Origin: Pelagibius sp965227505
Lineage (GTDB): Bacteria > Pseudomonadota > Alphaproteobacteria > Kiloniellales > Kiloniellaceae
DNA: 64,000 nucleotides
Assembly (NCBI RefSeq): GCF_965227505.1
Contig: NZ_OZ245757.1
Location: 4,402,001 to 4,466,000 of the forward strand
Reading direction: 5' to 3'
The notes beneath the pieces are model-generated. The model saw only the letters and a list, made by a program, of their open reading frames with translations, was not told the origin of the DNA and did no database searches. How positions within the stretch are numbered: position 1 is the stretch's first letter; each line of letters begins with the position of its first letter. This document shows, in pieces, positions 63,420 to 64,000 of this stretch. Made by a program: the position numbers and the translations under genes.

Positions 63420-63448
63420 CCTCCCTCTCCCCTCGGGGGAGAGGGAGG
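63420..63448. terminator. Perfect 13-bp hairpin after dctP
   Basis: CCTCCCTCTCCCC and GGGGAGAGGGAGG form a perfect stem around the three-base loop TCG, 18 bases after the dctP stop. No T-run follows; it may be a transcript end or one copy of a dispersed palindromic repeat of the CCCTCTCCC/GGGAGAGGG kind common in GC-rich alphaproteobacteria. Confidence 0.55.
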
Positions 63449-63549
63449 CTGAGGAGGACCATCGGCCGCCGGTGCTGCCTGATGGGTGACGTCCGGGGCA
63501 ACCGGTGCCATCTTGCTTGTCGCCGTATCCTTGCAAAGGGAGTTCGGAC

Positions 63550-64000
63550 ATGACCGCAGCGGAAGACTTTGCTTTGGAAGGCGGCTGTGCCTGCGGCGCG
63601 GTGCGCTACCGCATGACCGACAGGCCGATCGTGGTGCACTGTTGTCACTGCCGCTGGTGCCAGCGCGAGACCGGCTCGGCCTTCGTCATCAATGCGATGA
63701 TCGAGTCCGACAGCGTGGCGGTTCTCAAAGGCGCACCGGAGACGGTCCTAACGCCCTCGGAGAGCGGCAAGGGCCAGCGGATCGTCCGTTGCCCTGACTG
63801 CAGGGTCGCGCTCTGGAGCCACTATGCCGGGGCCGGCGATGTACTCAAGTTCCTGCGCGTCGGCACCCTGGACGATCCCGACCGCCTGCCGCCGGAGATC
63901 CACGTCTTTACTGCCTCAAAGCAGCCCTGGGTGATTCTGCCTGAAGGCGTGCCGGCTTTTCCGGAGTACTACAGCCGCAGGGAAGTCTGGCCGGCGGAAA
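63550..64000 (+). CDS. GFA-family zinc protein, 3' end beyond window
   Basis: The first 150 codons of a protein of the glutathione-dependent formaldehyde-activating (GFA)/CENP-V family. Zinc-binding cysteines appear in GGCACGAVRY, HCCHCRWCQRETGSAF and RCPDCRVALWS; the fold is the Mss4-like zinc beta-sheet. Despite the name, most family members have no proven formaldehyde activity. GGGAG lies eight bases before the ATG at 63550. The reading frame stays open to the right edge; relatives are about 130-160 residues, so only a short C-terminus is missing. Confidence 0.9.
   Translation, partial: MTAAEDFALEGGCACGAVRYRMTDRPIVVHCCHCRWCQRETGSAFVINAMIESDSVAVLKGAPETVLTPSESGKGQRIVRCPDCRVALWSHYAGAGDVLKFLRVGTLDDPDRLPPEIHVFTASKQPWVILPEGVPAFPEYYSRREVWPAE

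Overview
The window is about 64 kb of GC-rich chromosomal DNA with dense, short-spaced operons, typical of an alphaproteobacterium, probably a Rhodospirillales/Kiloniellales-like heterotroph. This rests on a C4-pathway 5-aminolevulinate synthase, a MipZ division ATPase, a RibH2-type lumazine synthase behind an FMN riboswitch, an intracellular PHA depolymerase with a Cys nucleophile, and many ABC/TRAP uptake systems. The genus is an inference; no rRNA or tRNA gene was seen. I found no prophage, insertion sequence, CRISPR array or plasmid-like segment.

Layout. 1-5.2 kb (minus): the start of hemA behind an FNR/FixK-like box, a class III aminotransferase, then an ABC exporter with a flavodoxin-like oxidoreductase. 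5.4-15.6 kb (plus): a DUF2927 lipoprotein, then a peptide-scavenging cluster (amidohydrolase, family 5 binding protein, two permeases, two ATPases, M20 amidohydrolase) with an intrinsic terminator between binding protein and permeases, then a rhomboid protease. 15.8-20.5 kb: an unknown protein and a 1264-residue CheB-CheR-PAS-histidine kinase hybrid. 20.6-26.1 kb (minus): a second family 5 uptake system without ATPases, an orphan TAXI receptor and a hemerythrin behind a second FNR-like box. 26.5-28.6 kb: PHA depolymerase and a PmtA-like methyltransferase.

28.9-34.5 kb: a small proline-rich protein, an AT-rich island, a ParA-like ATPase followed after 1 bp by an 805-residue disordered SPOR membrane protein, convergent with mipZ, then an unknown gene. 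34.7-41.3 kb: pyrE, two divergent MFS exporters with a possible attenuator in front of one, an unknown protein, a patatin, a small membrane protein and a thioesterase. 41.4-43.1 kb: a phytanoyl-CoA dioxygenase-like enzyme and the FMN riboswitch with ribH. 43.1-48.6 kb (minus): a sulfide-detoxification operon (DUF2892 membrane protein, persulfide dioxygenase-like MBL protein, phosphatase-sulfide:quinone reductase fusion, SulP transporter) downstream of a Crp/Fnr regulator with just two cysteines. 48.8-53.2 kb: enoyl-CoA hydratase, LysR regulator, and a RimB-like / RimK / AstE-like operon. 53.3-57.7 kb: an RND efflux pair. 58.3-63.4 kb: an RpiR regulator divergent from an N-formylglutamate amidohydrolase-like gene and a DctQ-DctM-DctP TRAP system. 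A GFA-family gene runs off the right edge.

The best candidates for new biology are the sulfide operon with its dithiol Crp/Fnr protein and atypical reductase, the possible glutamate-tail writer/eraser operon, the ParA/SPOR/MipZ division cluster, the attenuator-like leader of the MFS exporter, and recurrent 13-16 bp tandem duplications confined to gene spacers.
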